Positions 12,931-22,059 of a stretch of DNA of 27,495 bases are shown here, one piece after another (the first letter of the stretch is position 1; each line of letters starts with the position of its first letter). This DNA comes from an uncultured Hungatella sp. (GTDB lineage: Bacteria; Bacillota; Clostridia; Lachnospirales; Lachnospiraceae): the NCBI GenBank assembly GCA_910586845.1, contig CAJUJV010000008.1, positions 1-27,495 on the forward strand, in the 5' to 3' direction. The notes below the pieces were generated by a model. The model was not told the origin of the DNA and searched no databases. It saw only the letters and a list, made by a program, of their open reading frames with translations. Made by a program: the position numbers and the translations under genes.

Positions 12931-13971
12931 TTACTGGAAATCAGCTGCGTTCTCCGGAGTAACCTTTACATAGTCAACATAGATGGACTGCTCGCCTGCC
13001 GCATAGGTCTTGCCGCCCAGCAGAGCTTCCATAGCCTCTACCGCACCTGCTGCCTGACCCTTGGCATCGTTTAATACGGTACCGGTCATGTTGCCGTTGA
13101 CAACCTCATTGAGGGCTGCGTCCAGAGCATCGACGCCTACCAGATAAATGTCTTCGTTTACCTTGCGTTCTGCCGCCTGGATAGCCTGCAGGGCGCCGAT
13201 AGCCATATCGTCGTTATTACAGAACACAACTTCGATCTCGTCGCCGAATTTTGCAAGGTCATTCTGAGCGATCTCCTGGCCTTTGTTGCGGTCCCAGTCG
13301 CCGCGCTGTAAGTCAAGTTCTTTTACTGCCAGACCTGCGTCGGTCAGAGCCTTAACGGAGAATTCGGTACGATACTGTGCATCTACGTTCTCGGGATCGC
13401 CCTGGATCATGATGTAGGAAATGACGCCGTCACCGTTGATATCACCTTTGTTGGGAGTATCCAGGATCAGTTCGCCCTGCATGGTACCGGACTGGCGTGC
13501 ATCACAGCCTACATAAACCAGTTTGTCATAGGCTGCCATCTGATCCGCCGTAGGTTCGCGGTTGATCAGTACCGTAGGAATGTTGGCATCTTTTACGGTA
13601 GCGATGATCTGATCTGCCGCAGATGTCATAACCGGGTTGATGATCAGAGCGTCAACTTCCTGGGCGATGAAGTTGTTGATCTGGTTATTCTGCTCCGCCT
13701 GATCGTTCTTGCCATCCATGAAGGTTACGGTATAGCCTTTGCCTTCCAGGATCTCCTGCAGTGCATTACGGTAAGTTGTCATAAATGCGTCGTCGAACTT
13801 ATAGATGCAGACACCGATGGTGCCGCTTCCGGAAGCTCCGCCCTCTGCTGCCTTGGTCTCTGCCGGAGCTGCCGTGGTAGCTGATGCAGAAGAACCGCCG
13901 CCGCAGGCTGCCATCGATAATACCATCATGGATGCCATAGCCATAGCTGTCACTTTTCTTAATAATCTCAT
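12931..13971 (-). CDS. mglB: Galactose-binding lipoprotein MglB
   Basis: This 346-aa substrate-binding protein has a signal peptide with lipobox SMAAC (C23 lipidated), then a Ser/Thr/Ala-rich linker and a type I periplasmic-binding fold. Residues 177-185 form an EF-hand-like calcium loop, DINGDGVIS, which is characteristic of E. coli MglB and related galactose/glucose-binding proteins. Also present are INREP and the NNDDMAIGALQA segment lining the sugar site, and the GVDALDA hinge. It is anchored outside the membrane and hands sugar to MglC. It has GGAGG before the start and its own weak promoter. The calcium loop and sugar-contact residues make galactose or glucose the best guess for ligand. 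Confidence 0.93.
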   Translation of the reverse strand: MRLLRKVTAMAMASMMVLSMAACGGGSSASATTAAPAETKAAEGGASGSGTIGVCIYKFDDAFMTTYRNALQEILEGKGYTVTFMDGKNDQAEQNNQINNFIAQEVDALIINPVMTSAADQIIATVKDANIPTVLINREPTADQMAAYDKLVYVGCDARQSGTMQGELILDTPNKGDINGDGVISYIMIQGDPENVDAQYRTEFSVKALTDAGLAVKELDLQRGDWDRNKGQEIAQNDLAKFGDEIEVVFCNNDDMAIGALQAIQAAERKVNEDIYLVGVDALDAALNEVVNGNMTGTVLNDAKGQAAGAVEAMEALLGGKTYAAGEQSIYVDYVKVTPENAADFQ

Positions 13972-14087
13972 AGTTGTAAAATCCTCCCATTTTTCTGCCC
14001 CTTCCGGGCGATTTTTCAGTCTGAGTCATACACGGATAATCTGTCTTGTGCATTTTGTTTTGTGTACTATGACCTGCTGATTAATCC

Positions 14088-14093
14088 ATTATA
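14088..14093 (-). promoter_or_regulatory. Putative -10 box of mglB
   Basis: TATAAT is seen about 117 nt before the mglB start codon, but no matching -35 hexamer is found at 16-18 bp. That fits a promoter that depends on an activator, such as the upstream response regulator. The assignment is tentative. Confidence 0.4.
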
Positions 14094-14135
14094 GAGGATT
14101 TTTTGACGATTTTCTATAAGAATTTTTTTGAAATT

Positions 14136-15155
14136 CTATGGATTTTCTTTGAAGGTCCCATGTACCAGGATTTCCTGAGGCGTCCAGTAGTAGGTTCCGT
14201 TTTCCAGAGGATACTCCGGAGGCAGTTCCTTCCCCAGGGCGCAGCTGGCCGCCAGTTCCATGATGGCGCTGGCGTAAAGCTCCTTGTTGGCGGAAACCGT
14301 TCCCAGCATCCTGCCGTTTTCCAGAGCCTCCAGACCCGGCGTGGTGCCGTCGATGCCGATCACGTTCATCCGGGTGATACCGGCCCTGTCCAGGGCATCG
14401 ATGGCCCCCAGAGCCATATCGTCATTGTTGCTGACCACCAGTTCTATGGTATCCGGGTAGGCGCCCAGCCACTGTTCCATCAGGGCGGAGGCCTGGCTTC
14501 TCTCCCAGTTGGCGATGCCTCCGGTGATCTTTTCGATGGGCACGCCTCCGTCTTTCAGGGTCTGAATAGACCATTCCGTGCGGATCAGAGAATCCTGGTG
14601 GCTGGTTTCCCCCTCCAGAAGCACATAGCTGACAACTCCGTCCCCGTTAAGATCCACGTCTTCCGGCCGTTTCCTATAAAGGTCTACTACCATCTGTCCC
14701 TGAAGGACCGCCGTCTCTTTGGCATCCACTCCGATATAGTACAGCCTGTCCCATCTGGCCATGTCCTCCTCCACGGGCTGCCGGTTGAAAAATACTACAG
14801 GGACTCCCGCCGTCATGGCCCGGTCGATCATGACAGAGGCATCCATCCGGTCTACCGGATTGATGCACAGTACATCACAGCCGAGAGAAATAAACCGTTC
14901 CACCTGGTTGTTCTGTGTGTTCTGGCTGCCTTTGGCATCCTGGATATCCAGAGTTACCTTGATGTTGTTCTGCCGCTCATACTCCTTTGCCTTCTCCTCC
15001 AGAACACTGCGGATATTATTGATAAACGTGTCGTCTCCCCGATACAGGCTGACCCCGATACGGATAGAGGTCTTCTCATCCTCTTTCTGTGCTCCCTCAC
15101 ATGCCGTCAGCAGCACGCACGCCGCCGCCAGCAGCAAAAATTTTTTTCCTGACAT
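14136..15155 (-). CDS. Second galactose-binding-like lipoprotein, probable sensor or accessory
   Basis: This is a 339-aa type I sugar-binding protein with signal peptide and lipobox LLTAC (C19). It keeps the MglB-type calcium loop, DLNGDGVVS (residues 168-176), with NRQP and NNDDMALGAIDA at the sugar site, so it is a paralogue of the mglB product. I chose ATG at 15155 (GAGGAGG upstream); the frame also opens ten codons earlier but without a site. It lies 26 nt after the anchored binding protein and downstream of the kinase, so it may report ligand to the sensor or deliver a related sugar to MglAC. Its linker after the lipobox is much shorter than that of MglB. Confidence 0.82.
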   Translation of the reverse strand: MSGKKFLLLAAACVLLTACEGAQKEDEKTSIRIGVSLYRGDDTFINNIRSVLEEKAKEYERQNNIKVTLDIQDAKGSQNTQNNQVERFISLGCDVLCINPVDRMDASVMIDRAMTAGVPVVFFNRQPVEEDMARWDRLYYIGVDAKETAVLQGQMVVDLYRKRPEDVDLNGDGVVSYVLLEGETSHQDSLIRTEWSIQTLKDGGVPIEKITGGIANWERSQASALMEQWLGAYPDTIELVVSNNDDMALGAIDALDRAGITRMNVIGIDGTTPGLEALENGRMLGTVSANKELYASAIMELAASCALGKELPPEYPLENGTYYWTPQEILVHGTFKENP

Positions 15156-15181
15156 GTTTCGTTCCTCCTCGGCGTTTCTCC

Positions 15182-16150
15182 TCACTCAATGGGGAACAGC
15201 ATCTTTTCGTATGCGGGGTCCCTCAGATCGTCTTTTTCGATATACCAGGAATCCATGACCGCAGAAGATCTTGTCCCCGCGGTCTCCAGGGCTTCCACTG
15301 CCATACCCACGCTGAAATATCCGATGCTGAACTCATCGGTGACGCAGAGTCCCCTGATAAGCCCCCGGTCCAGATAATTGAGGACAGGAAGGGTACTGCC
15401 CCGGCCATAGAGAGATACCCGGCGGGAAAGGTCCGGAAGCTCCGCCAGGATCCCCGCAGTCTCGGCCAGGATCTCCGGACTCTCAGCCAGGATCAGCACC
15501 TGCCCCTCCGCATCCAGAGACTCTGTAAAAGGCTTAAAGCCCTGCTCCCCGTCTCTGACTACCAGCCGGCAGAGGATTCCTTCCTCCTCCATGACAGTCC
15601 TGGCTCCTTCCAGAAAACGGCGGCTTGCCCCGCTCTGTGCCGACGGATCCGAGAACACCAGCACCGTCCTGTGTTCATCCATGTGCTCCGCCATCTTTTG
15701 TCCCAGCAGCTCTCCCATTTTTCCGTAATCCACCACAACCGTTCCTGTCACTCCCTCTCCTGTAAGCCCGGAGCCCAGAAGCACCATGGGAACAGTCACC
15801 TGATGTCCGGCCAGGGCATCGACTACCCGGTCCTCATCGGCCGGAACCACGATCAGGGCATCGGCGCCGTCCTGCTGTTCCCGCCCGATAAGCTCCATCT
15901 GCTGATCCGCATCCAGTTTTTCATACAGGGTAAAAAAGCGGACGTCGGCGTTAAGCTCCAGCGCCGCCTGATCCATGCCTTTCCGGAAGCTTCCGTAATT
16001 GTCGTCGCGGGAGTCTTCGATGATGACGGCAATCTGGTAGATCTCTTTTTCCGGCTCCCTGATGATCAGATCCGTAGAACACATGAGAAACAGGACTGCC
16101 AGAAATATCATATACAAAAGAAGTGTTGCTTTCCCCCGTTTTCCTATCAT
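15182..16150 (-). CDS. Membrane-anchored periplasmic-binding-like sensor protein (XylFII-like)
   Basis: The 322-aa protein has one N-terminal membrane span (residues 9-26) and no lipobox, followed by a type I periplasmic-binding fold (YQIAVIIEDSRDDNYGSF, ADALIVVPAD, VPMVLLGSG, RVSLYGRGSTLPVLNYLDRG). It overlaps the kinase gene by 4 nt (ATGA). In Clostridium beijerinckii, an anchored sugar-binding protein (XylFII) binds the LytS kinase and, with YesN, turns on the xylose importer. The gene order here suggests the same kind of ternary sensor for a galactose-like sugar. Function is inferred from fold, anchoring and context. Confidence 0.8.
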   Translation of the reverse strand: MIGKRGKATLLLYMIFLAVLFLMCSTDLIIREPEKEIYQIAVIIEDSRDDNYGSFRKGMDQAALELNADVRFFTLYEKLDADQQMELIGREQQDGADALIVVPADEDRVVDALAGHQVTVPMVLLGSGLTGEGVTGTVVVDYGKMGELLGQKMAEHMDEHRTVLVFSDPSAQSGASRRFLEGARTVMEEEGILCRLVVRDGEQGFKPFTESLDAEGQVLILAESPEILAETAGILAELPDLSRRVSLYGRGSTLPVLNYLDRGLIRGLCVTDEFSIGYFSVGMAVEALETAGTRSSAVMDSWYIEKDDLRDPAYEKMLFPIE

Positions 16151-17928
16151 GTCCCCTCCTTCTCCATGGTCTCCGTGTACTGCTGGGCAGGCAGGCGGAT
16201 AGTGATGACGGTCCCCTCATCCGGCTCCGACTGGATGGAAAGGCCGTAATGTTCCCCGAAATACAGTCTGATCCGCTCGTTGACATTTTTAACTCCGATG
16301 CCGGAACCTCTTCTGGAAGACACATGGGGCCTGTCGCTGAGAAGACCGTCCAGCTGTTCCTGTGTCATGCCCAGTCCGTTGTCGCTGATCTGAAACCACA
16401 GCTCTTCCCCTTCCCGGTACACCCGGATCATGATCTCACCGTCGCCGTCCATAAACTCCATGCCGTGGTAAATCGCATTTTCCACCAGAGGCTGGAGCAT
16501 CAGCTTTAAGCCGGCCAGTTCCATCACGTCTTCCCCTGCCCGGATCACATAGGTAAATTTATTCTTAAACCTCATCTGCTGAATCATCAGATAATTGCGC
16601 ACATGCTCCAGCTCGTCTTTCACCGGGATGATGCTTCTGCCCCTGCTCAGGCTGATGCGGAAAAACCGGGCCAGGGCCGTCACCACCTTTACTGCCTCCT
16701 GCTTCTGTTCATTTTCGATCATCCATACGATAATGTCCAGAGTATTGTAAAGAAAATGGGGGTTGATCTGAGACTGGAGCGTATCAAATTCGCTTTTTCG
16801 CTTGGATTCATGCTCTGTCACAATATCCTCCATCAGCGCTTTGATCCTTTTGGCCATGTCACCGATAGATCGTCCCAGATGCTGAATCTCGTAGGAACCG
16901 CCGGTATAAACCTCTGTGTCCAGTTCTCCTTCTTCGATGGCGTTGACCGACTTTTCCAGCTCCTGGATAGGATTCGTGATCCTGGATGAGATAAAGGCGT
17001 TGATCAGCACCAGGACCAGCAAAAAGGAAGCTACCACAAACACCACGAAGAGACGCATTTTCAGCGTGCCTAACGGCAGACCCTTCTCCGGCGTGACACT
17101 CACAAGCTTCCAGCCCGTGTATCCTACTGATTTGACGCTGACCTCCCGCATCTCGCCGCCGAATTCCTCTCTGTAGCTGCCATCCCGATACCCGGCCGCC
17201 GCCATGACGTTTTCCGTCATCTGTCCTGTCTCGATCAGCTGCATCCGGGGATGGCAGATCAGCTGGCCGCTGCTGCTGATCATATAGAGATATCCCTGAT
17301 TGCCCAGGGTAATATTTTCCAGGATCTGCTGCAGGCTGCTGTAACGGATGTCGATGAGCAGGATCCCCTGATCCGTGGAAGTTCCCTGGGTGATCTCCAC
17401 GGCTCTGGTCAGGGTGATGACCCATCGGTACTGGTTCTCGCTGTTGTCAAAAATATACTGGACATGGGGGATGGTAAAATGGAGGTTGTCCGTCCTCTCC
17501 AGAGTGTTGCCGAACCATTCCTCTTCCCTCACATCCAGTCCCGTCTTCAGCCTTGCTGCCGGAACCGCTTCCAGAAGTTCTCCGTCTTTTGACAGAAGGG
17601 CGATGTTGGCGATGCTGTCCTTGTTGTTGTCATAGAGCAGCGTAATCCGGCTGTTTATGGCCTCCCTGGACAGGTCCGCATTTTTGATCACCCCGTAATA
17701 CAGGCTGTCCGACAGCTTCATGATCGTGCGCAGATAGGAATCCACCGAACGGCTCACCTGGCCGAGGACCGCCTGGTTCTCTTCCTGGACCGCCGCAGTC
17801 AGCTGGCGGGACATCTGCACATAGAGGGCCACACCGCTGAGCAGCAGTGCCACCAGGGCGCTGACCGTAAAATAGATGAATATAGTATAGCGGATACTGG
17901 TCTTTTTCCAGAAACTGTCTTTACCCAT
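16147..17928 (-). CDS. Sensor histidine kinase, YesM/LytS type, with Cache domain
   Basis: The 593-aa kinase has a membrane span at about residues 13-35, an extracellular dCache-like domain (40-285), a second span (293-315), a HAMP linker (to about 370), the His_kinase domain with SQINPHFLYNTL (H391 is the phosphoacceptor), and a HATPase domain (VENAIYHG, then DNGLGMT and GSGIGVKNVNER). I chose ATG at 17928; the frame opens further upstream but that part overlaps the response regulator. The start lies within the last 8 bases of the regulator gene, so both are coupled. It most likely phosphorylates the YesN-type regulator encoded just before. Two binding-protein genes follow it, so it probably senses sugar through them. 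Confidence 0.9.
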   Translation of the reverse strand: MGKDSFWKKTSIRYTIFIYFTVSALVALLLSGVALYVQMSRQLTAAVQEENQAVLGQVSRSVDSYLRTIMKLSDSLYYGVIKNADLSREAINSRITLLYDNNKDSIANIALLSKDGELLEAVPAARLKTGLDVREEEWFGNTLERTDNLHFTIPHVQYIFDNSENQYRWVITLTRAVEITQGTSTDQGILLIDIRYSSLQQILENITLGNQGYLYMISSSGQLICHPRMQLIETGQMTENVMAAAGYRDGSYREEFGGEMREVSVKSVGYTGWKLVSVTPEKGLPLGTLKMRLFVVFVVASFLLVLVLINAFISSRITNPIQELEKSVNAIEEGELDTEVYTGGSYEIQHLGRSIGDMAKRIKALMEDIVTEHESKRKSEFDTLQSQINPHFLYNTLDIIVWMIENEQKQEAVKVVTALARFFRISLSRGRSIIPVKDELEHVRNYLMIQQMRFKNKFTYVIRAGEDVMELAGLKLMLQPLVENAIYHGMEFMDGDGEIMIRVYREGEELWFQISDNGLGMTQEQLDGLLSDRPHVSSRRGSGIGVKNVNERIRLYFGEHYGLSIQSEPDEGTVITIRLPAQQYTETMEKEGT

Positions 17929-19510
17929 TGTTCTGGGCCCCCCTGTATCTGGTAGGAGAAATGCCGTATTTCTTTTTGAACACATAGCTGAAATAGTTCT
18001 GCTCCTGATATCCCACCTTCTGGGCAATGACGTAGGTCTTGTCTTCTGTGGTGTTCAAAAGCTCCACCGCTTTCTCCAGCCTCACTTCCGTCAGATAGTT
18101 GATATAGGTCTGGCCCGTCTCTTTTTTAAATACGGTGGAAAAATAGGCCGGGCTCATATGCAGATGGCGGCAGAGCATCTCCACGGACAGCTCCGGATTG
18201 GAATAATTGTCCTGAATATATTCCCTGGCCTCCAGGATCACCTTTCTGGTGGTGTTGTCCCTCTCCCGGTTCAGGGCTTCATTCATACGACAGGCCACAG
18301 GAATCAGCCAGGCCGCAAACTCTTCCCTCCGATGGATACCGGCCAGGATCTCTCCGTAAGGAGTCTGGCCGCCGAACATCTCTCCCATGTCCAGATCATA
18401 CTGCTGCATCAATCGGATCACACAGTTGACGATGGACAACATGTAGACCTGATACTGTCTGGCATGGACCCTGACGTCATCCATGCGGGAGATGAGCCCC
18501 TGGATCACGGTGCCGATCAGCTCTGCCGGACCGAACTTGATGGCGGAAACCAGTTCTGCCTCCCCCTTGGCATCCAGCTGCAGCTTTCCCCTGCTCACAG
18601 GCTCCACGTCGTTGATATAAATGGTCTTGCCACTGCCCACAATGGCCCGGTAGCCCAGGGCATCCACGGCAGTCTGATAGGACCGGCTGATCTCCTGGAG
18701 CGTACCGCAGCTGTGCCCTACGCCTACGGTAATGGTCACCTCCAGAAAGCGCCGGCTCTCTCTGCAGATGTCGTTGAGCAGATTAATGAGTCCGGTCTGT
18801 GTATTATCCTGGTCCACAGCCGCAATCACGGTGATGCCTTCTATAGAGTCAAAGACGGCAAAGCGGCAGTAGGGTTTCAGATGGTCTTCCACCAGTTTTT
18901 TTACGGAGATGGGGATCAGTTCCTGATGCTGGGACAGTACCTGGTCTTCCGACCGCTCCATCTTCTCCACATGGATCACTGCCGCCAGCCATTTGCGCGC
19001 ATCCAGAATGTCGATGCCGTACTCCCGCAGCTTGGGCACCACCGTGTCCACATCCGCAGTCCGGCTTACCAGATTGTTCAGAAACATAATTTTCCCGCAG
19101 CGTGTTGATGTTGCGGCGCTGTTCGATCTCTTCGTCCAGGCTGATCCGGATCCTCTGAAGAATCTCCGCCAGCTCCTGGCTGTTCACCGGTTTTAAGATA
19201 TACTCTGTGACATGAAGCTTGATGGCCTGCTGGGCGTATTCGAAATCATCGTAACCGGAAAAATAAGGATTTTTACAGAGGGATATTTCTCCCTGATCCG
19301 GGCCGTCAGGGCCAGACCATCCATATAGGGCATCCGGATGTCCGTCATGACTACATCCGGTTCCAGCTGTTCCAGCTTCTCCAGCGCATCCCGTCCGTTC
19401 TCCGCGTCGCCTGCCACCGTAAATCCCAGCTGTTCCCAGTCCATCTGGCGGATCATGGCCTTGCGGACTTCCTCCTCATCATCTACCAGCATAATGCGAT
19501 ATAAACTCAT
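17921..19510 (-). pseudogene. YesN-type response regulator (receiver plus AraC HTH), split by two frameshifts
   Basis: Together the pieces encode a roughly 529-aa response regulator. The receiver starts at 19510 (IMLVDDEEEV, phospho-Asp D57 in VVMTDIRMP) and stops in frame at 19193. The missing part SGYDDFEYAQQAI...YILKP is in another frame, and the original frame resumes near 19087 and runs through the AraC-type HTH (SVEMLCRHLHMSPAYFSTVF, KVGYQEQNYFSYVFKKKYG). One base is missing in the A-run at 19259-19263, and one base is extra near 19087-19093, so the two shifts cancel. It should bind the mgl promoter region and activate it. If the shifts are real, the gene makes no working protein; if they are read errors, the gene is intact. 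The operon and the coupled kinase look normal, which favours error or recent loss. Confidence 0.85.
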
Positions 19511-19558
19511 ATGATATCCCTGCCTTTACCCTGTTCTCGGTTCTCACTGTAATTCTTA

Positions 19559-19564
19559 ATTATA
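19559..19564 (-). promoter_or_regulatory. Putative -10 box of the response-regulator operon
   Basis: TATAAT lies about 50 nt before the regulator start codon. No good -35 hexamer is found at the usual distance, so the box is only tentative. Confidence 0.4.
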
Positions 19565-19627
19565 GTCTATCTCCGGCAGATATGCCACTGTTACTTTCCG
19601 GAATTTACACAGCTGAATTTCCACAGC

Positions 19628-19660
19628 AAAAGCCGGAAGCGTTTTTCAGCTTCCGGCTCT
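19628..19660 (-). terminator. Rho-independent terminator after the sulfatase gene
   Basis: Read leftward, AGCCGGAAGC pairs with GCTTCCGGCT around an eight-base loop and is followed by TTT. It closes the binding-protein/permease/GDPD/sulfatase operon and separates it from the regulator operon. Confidence 0.85.
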
Positions 19661-19676
19661 GTCTCAGCTCATGGTT

Positions 19677-21182
19677 CTATCTCTTCCGGTCTCCCAGTTT
19701 TTTTGTCCGCACGGCTTCTTCCATATCCAGCCCCGTATCATAATCCAGCTGTCTGGGCTCGTACTCCTCGTTCTCCCTCTGCCTGGTAAATCCGTCGTTT
19801 TCCCACAGAGGCTCTTTATCCTTTCTCCAGGGACGGCACTTCCACTGATATCCCCGGTACAGGTCTCTGGTCCTGTTCATATGGTCCAGGAGCCGGTCAT
19901 GAAGCCGGTCCCTGACCTCCTCATAAGACGGATCTTCGATAAGGTTCCTGACTTCATAAGGGTCTGTTTCCATATCGTAGAACTCGTCTCTGTCCAGAAG
20001 GTTGATGACCAGTTTATACCGTTTTGTCATGGCGGCCCTCATCATCTGAAGGCCTCCGAATCCGTCATGGTCCGCCTCGTATCTGGTAAACTCCGTGTAC
20101 ACCGTATCGTTGATCCTGACGGAAGTGTCCCGGATCTGCGGGAGCATGCTCTTTCCTTCCAGGCATTTCGGTATCGGCACTCCCATATATTCCAGGACCG
20201 TGGGAGCGATATCGATATGGGAAGCCGGATAGTCCACGGTTTTTCCCTTCTCTCCCCCTTTGATAATGAGAGGAATGTTGGCGATCTCTCCATACGCCGC
20301 GGGACCCTTGGCCTGGAGTCTGTGGCTGCCCAGCATATCTCCGTGATCAGAGGTAAAGATCACCAGGGCATCAGGCACGGTCTCTCTGATCTTGTCCAGG
20401 ACACGCCCGATCTCATAGTCCACGAAACTGTTGCATCCCAGAAACAGCTCCAGCTTTTTGGAGGGAACGTTGAGTTCCTCCACCGGTCTGTTCAGATCCT
20501 CTCCTGCCCACAGCCTCTGCAGCAGAGGTTTGTCCTTTAAGTCATCTGCAAATCCCGGATTGTCCTCAAAGCAGAATCCTTCGTACATGGTGTTGTAAGG
20601 ACCTGGACACAGACAGGGACCGTGAGGCTCGTCGTAGGACACCGTCAGGAAGAAATCGCTGTCCCTGTAGGTATCGAGAAATCTCAGCGCCCTGTCGGAA
20701 CACCGGTGGGCATAGGTAAATTCTTCTGTCATATCCTCTTCATAGGATGTCTGTGAGTTCCTGGACCTGACCCTGGCCTCCGGAGAAAGCTCCTCCAGAT
20801 AAGTCCGCATATCATACCAGTATTCCTGATCCCAGCCCTCCGGACATCTTCCGTTTCCGAAATAATCGCTTCCATCCAGATGCCATTTGCCGATATAACC
20901 GCAGTGACAGCCCTGATCCGTGAGACGCTGCCCGATGGTCTTGATATTGTCCCCCATGGCCACACAGTTTGTCACCACACCGTTGGTATGGGGAAACATC
21001 CCTGTAAAGATAGCCGACCGGGCCGGGCCGCACACCGGCTGGCAGGTATATGCGTTGTCATACCGGATCCCTTCTGCCGCAAGGCGGTCCAGATTGGGAG
21101 TAATCATCTTTTCGTTTCCGTAACACCCCAGCATATCTTTGCGGGTGGTGTCTGTCATGATCAAAATCACCTGTCTGCTCAT
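19677..21182 (-). CDS. Cytoplasmic sulfatase-family hydrolase (Cys-type)
   Basis: The 501-aa enzyme belongs to the sulfatase part of the alkaline phosphatase superfamily. It has the metal site D11 with nearby residues (MTDTTRKD), the maturation motif C51-G-P-A-R55 followed by SAIFTG, K99-W-H101 (GKWHLDG), H187, and D279-H280 (FTSDHGD). The cysteine needs conversion to formylglycine; a Cys-type motif in an anaerobe is normally matured by a radical-SAM anSME, not encoded in this window. There is no signal peptide, so it acts inside the cell on an imported compound. Its start overlaps the phosphodiesterase gene by 4 nt. Because that neighbour acts on phosphodiesters, a phosphodiesterase or phosphonate-type activity of this fold is also possible. 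Confidence 0.87.
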   Translation of the reverse strand: MSRQVILIMTDTTRKDMLGCYGNEKMITPNLDRLAAEGIRYDNAYTCQPVCGPARSAIFTGMFPHTNGVVTNCVAMGDNIKTIGQRLTDQGCHCGYIGKWHLDGSDYFGNGRCPEGWDQEYWYDMRTYLEELSPEARVRSRNSQTSYEEDMTEEFTYAHRCSDRALRFLDTYRDSDFFLTVSYDEPHGPCLCPGPYNTMYEGFCFEDNPGFADDLKDKPLLQRLWAGEDLNRPVEELNVPSKKLELFLGCNSFVDYEIGRVLDKIRETVPDALVIFTSDHGDMLGSHRLQAKGPAAYGEIANIPLIIKGGEKGKTVDYPASHIDIAPTVLEYMGVPIPKCLEGKSMLPQIRDTSVRINDTVYTEFTRYEADHDGFGGLQMMRAAMTKRYKLVINLLDRDEFYDMETDPYEVRNLIEDPSYEEVRDRLHDRLLDHMNRTRDLYRGYQWKCRPWRKDKEPLWENDGFTRQRENEEYEPRQLDYDTGLDMEEAVRTKKLGDRKR

Positions 21183-22027
21183 ATGGTTTTCCTTGTCCTT
21201 ATATATTTCCTCACCTCATAGGGCCAGTCCGTCTGGATAATGGTCACACCCCTGTCTATCAGTTCTTTCCACCCCAGGTCTCCTCCGTAGCGCAGAGACT
21301 TAAGATCATCAAATCCGGCGCCGTAGACCAGACGTTTTGCCAGGCTTAAAGAATTGCACCAGACCTTAAATCCGTGTTCCGAAAGCCAGCTAAAACTGGA
21401 TTCCCGGAAGATATCGTCTTCCGGCTTCCGGGGAAGGATCTCCAGAGCCGGAACCTTTGTGCTGTTTTTCAGCTCCAGAAGCCGTCCGAAAGCGGACACG
21501 TCCCGGGACATGGGGATAAAACTGCAGTCCCTGTGGTCCGCGGCCCACCGATACGCCTTCTCGTCTTCCAGGTAAAATTTAAAGATGGCCTGGGGGACCA
21601 TATCCAGCTCCTTCAGCTGCTCATAGACAGGATCCCAGTAATCCCAGCATTTGTCCAGAACCACCACGGTTTTATCTTTCAGAGGCCTTATCATCTCATC
21701 AAAAGTCTCTATGGTCTCCTCGCAGATCTCCCCCACATAGTTGTAGAGAGGCAGCTGTTTTAATTCCTCCAGAGTCCAGTCGCTGATCTTTGTCGGTTTT
21801 CTGAACAGCCTGTCCATGGTCTTGTCATGATGGCCCACAAGACCACCGTCCCTGGTGATATCGATGTCCATCTCCATCATGTGGGCCCCTTCTCCCATGG
21901 CCGTGAGAAACGCCAGAGAAGTGTTCTCCATGACGCTGGAGCTGAATTTACCCCTGTGGGAGGCCAGCAGCACCTCTGCGTTGTCCCTGTCCCACAATTT
22001 TTCCAGAGTATCTTTCCAATATTCCAT
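21179..22027 (-). CDS. Glycerophosphodiester phosphodiesterase-family protein
   Basis: The 282-aa protein has a GDPD-type TIM barrel with the catalytic H24-R25-G and E34-N35-T (HRG...ENTSLAF), then E52-x-D54 (MEMDIDITRDG) and H66-H67 as further metal or catalytic ligands. Family members split glycerophosphodiesters into glycerol 3-phosphate and an alcohol. The start ATG at 22027 is preceded by GAAAGGAA; a longer open frame upstream overlaps the permease gene and is not used. There is no signal peptide, so the substrate is probably imported. It overlaps the sulfatase gene and lies 32 nt after the permease gene, so all belong to one operon. The linker between HRG and ENT is longer than usual (about seven residues), and the exact substrate is open. 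Confidence 0.85.
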   Translation of the reverse strand: MEYWKDTLEKLWDRDNAEVLLASHRGKFSSSVMENTSLAFLTAMGEGAHMMEMDIDITRDGGLVGHHDKTMDRLFRKPTKISDWTLEELKQLPLYNYVGEICEETIETFDEMIRPLKDKTVVVLDKCWDYWDPVYEQLKELDMVPQAIFKFYLEDEKAYRWAADHRDCSFIPMSRDVSAFGRLLELKNSTKVPALEILPRKPEDDIFRESSFSWLSEHGFKVWCNSLSLAKRLVYGAGFDDLKSLRYGGDLGWKELIDRGVTIIQTDWPYEVRKYIRTRKTI

Positions 22028-22059
22028 AGTATTCCTTTCTTTCAGGAACAGACAACATG

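Noticed and set aside
14103..16249. Long + strand frames (349 and 386 codons) opposite the binding-protein genes
   Set aside because: They are shadows of GC-biased codons on the real genes and show no domain, signal or start site.
17929..18027. Upstream extension of the mgl-locus kinase
   Set aside because: The added residues overlap the AraC-type HTH of the regulator and do not resemble a kinase N terminus; ATG at 17928 fits.
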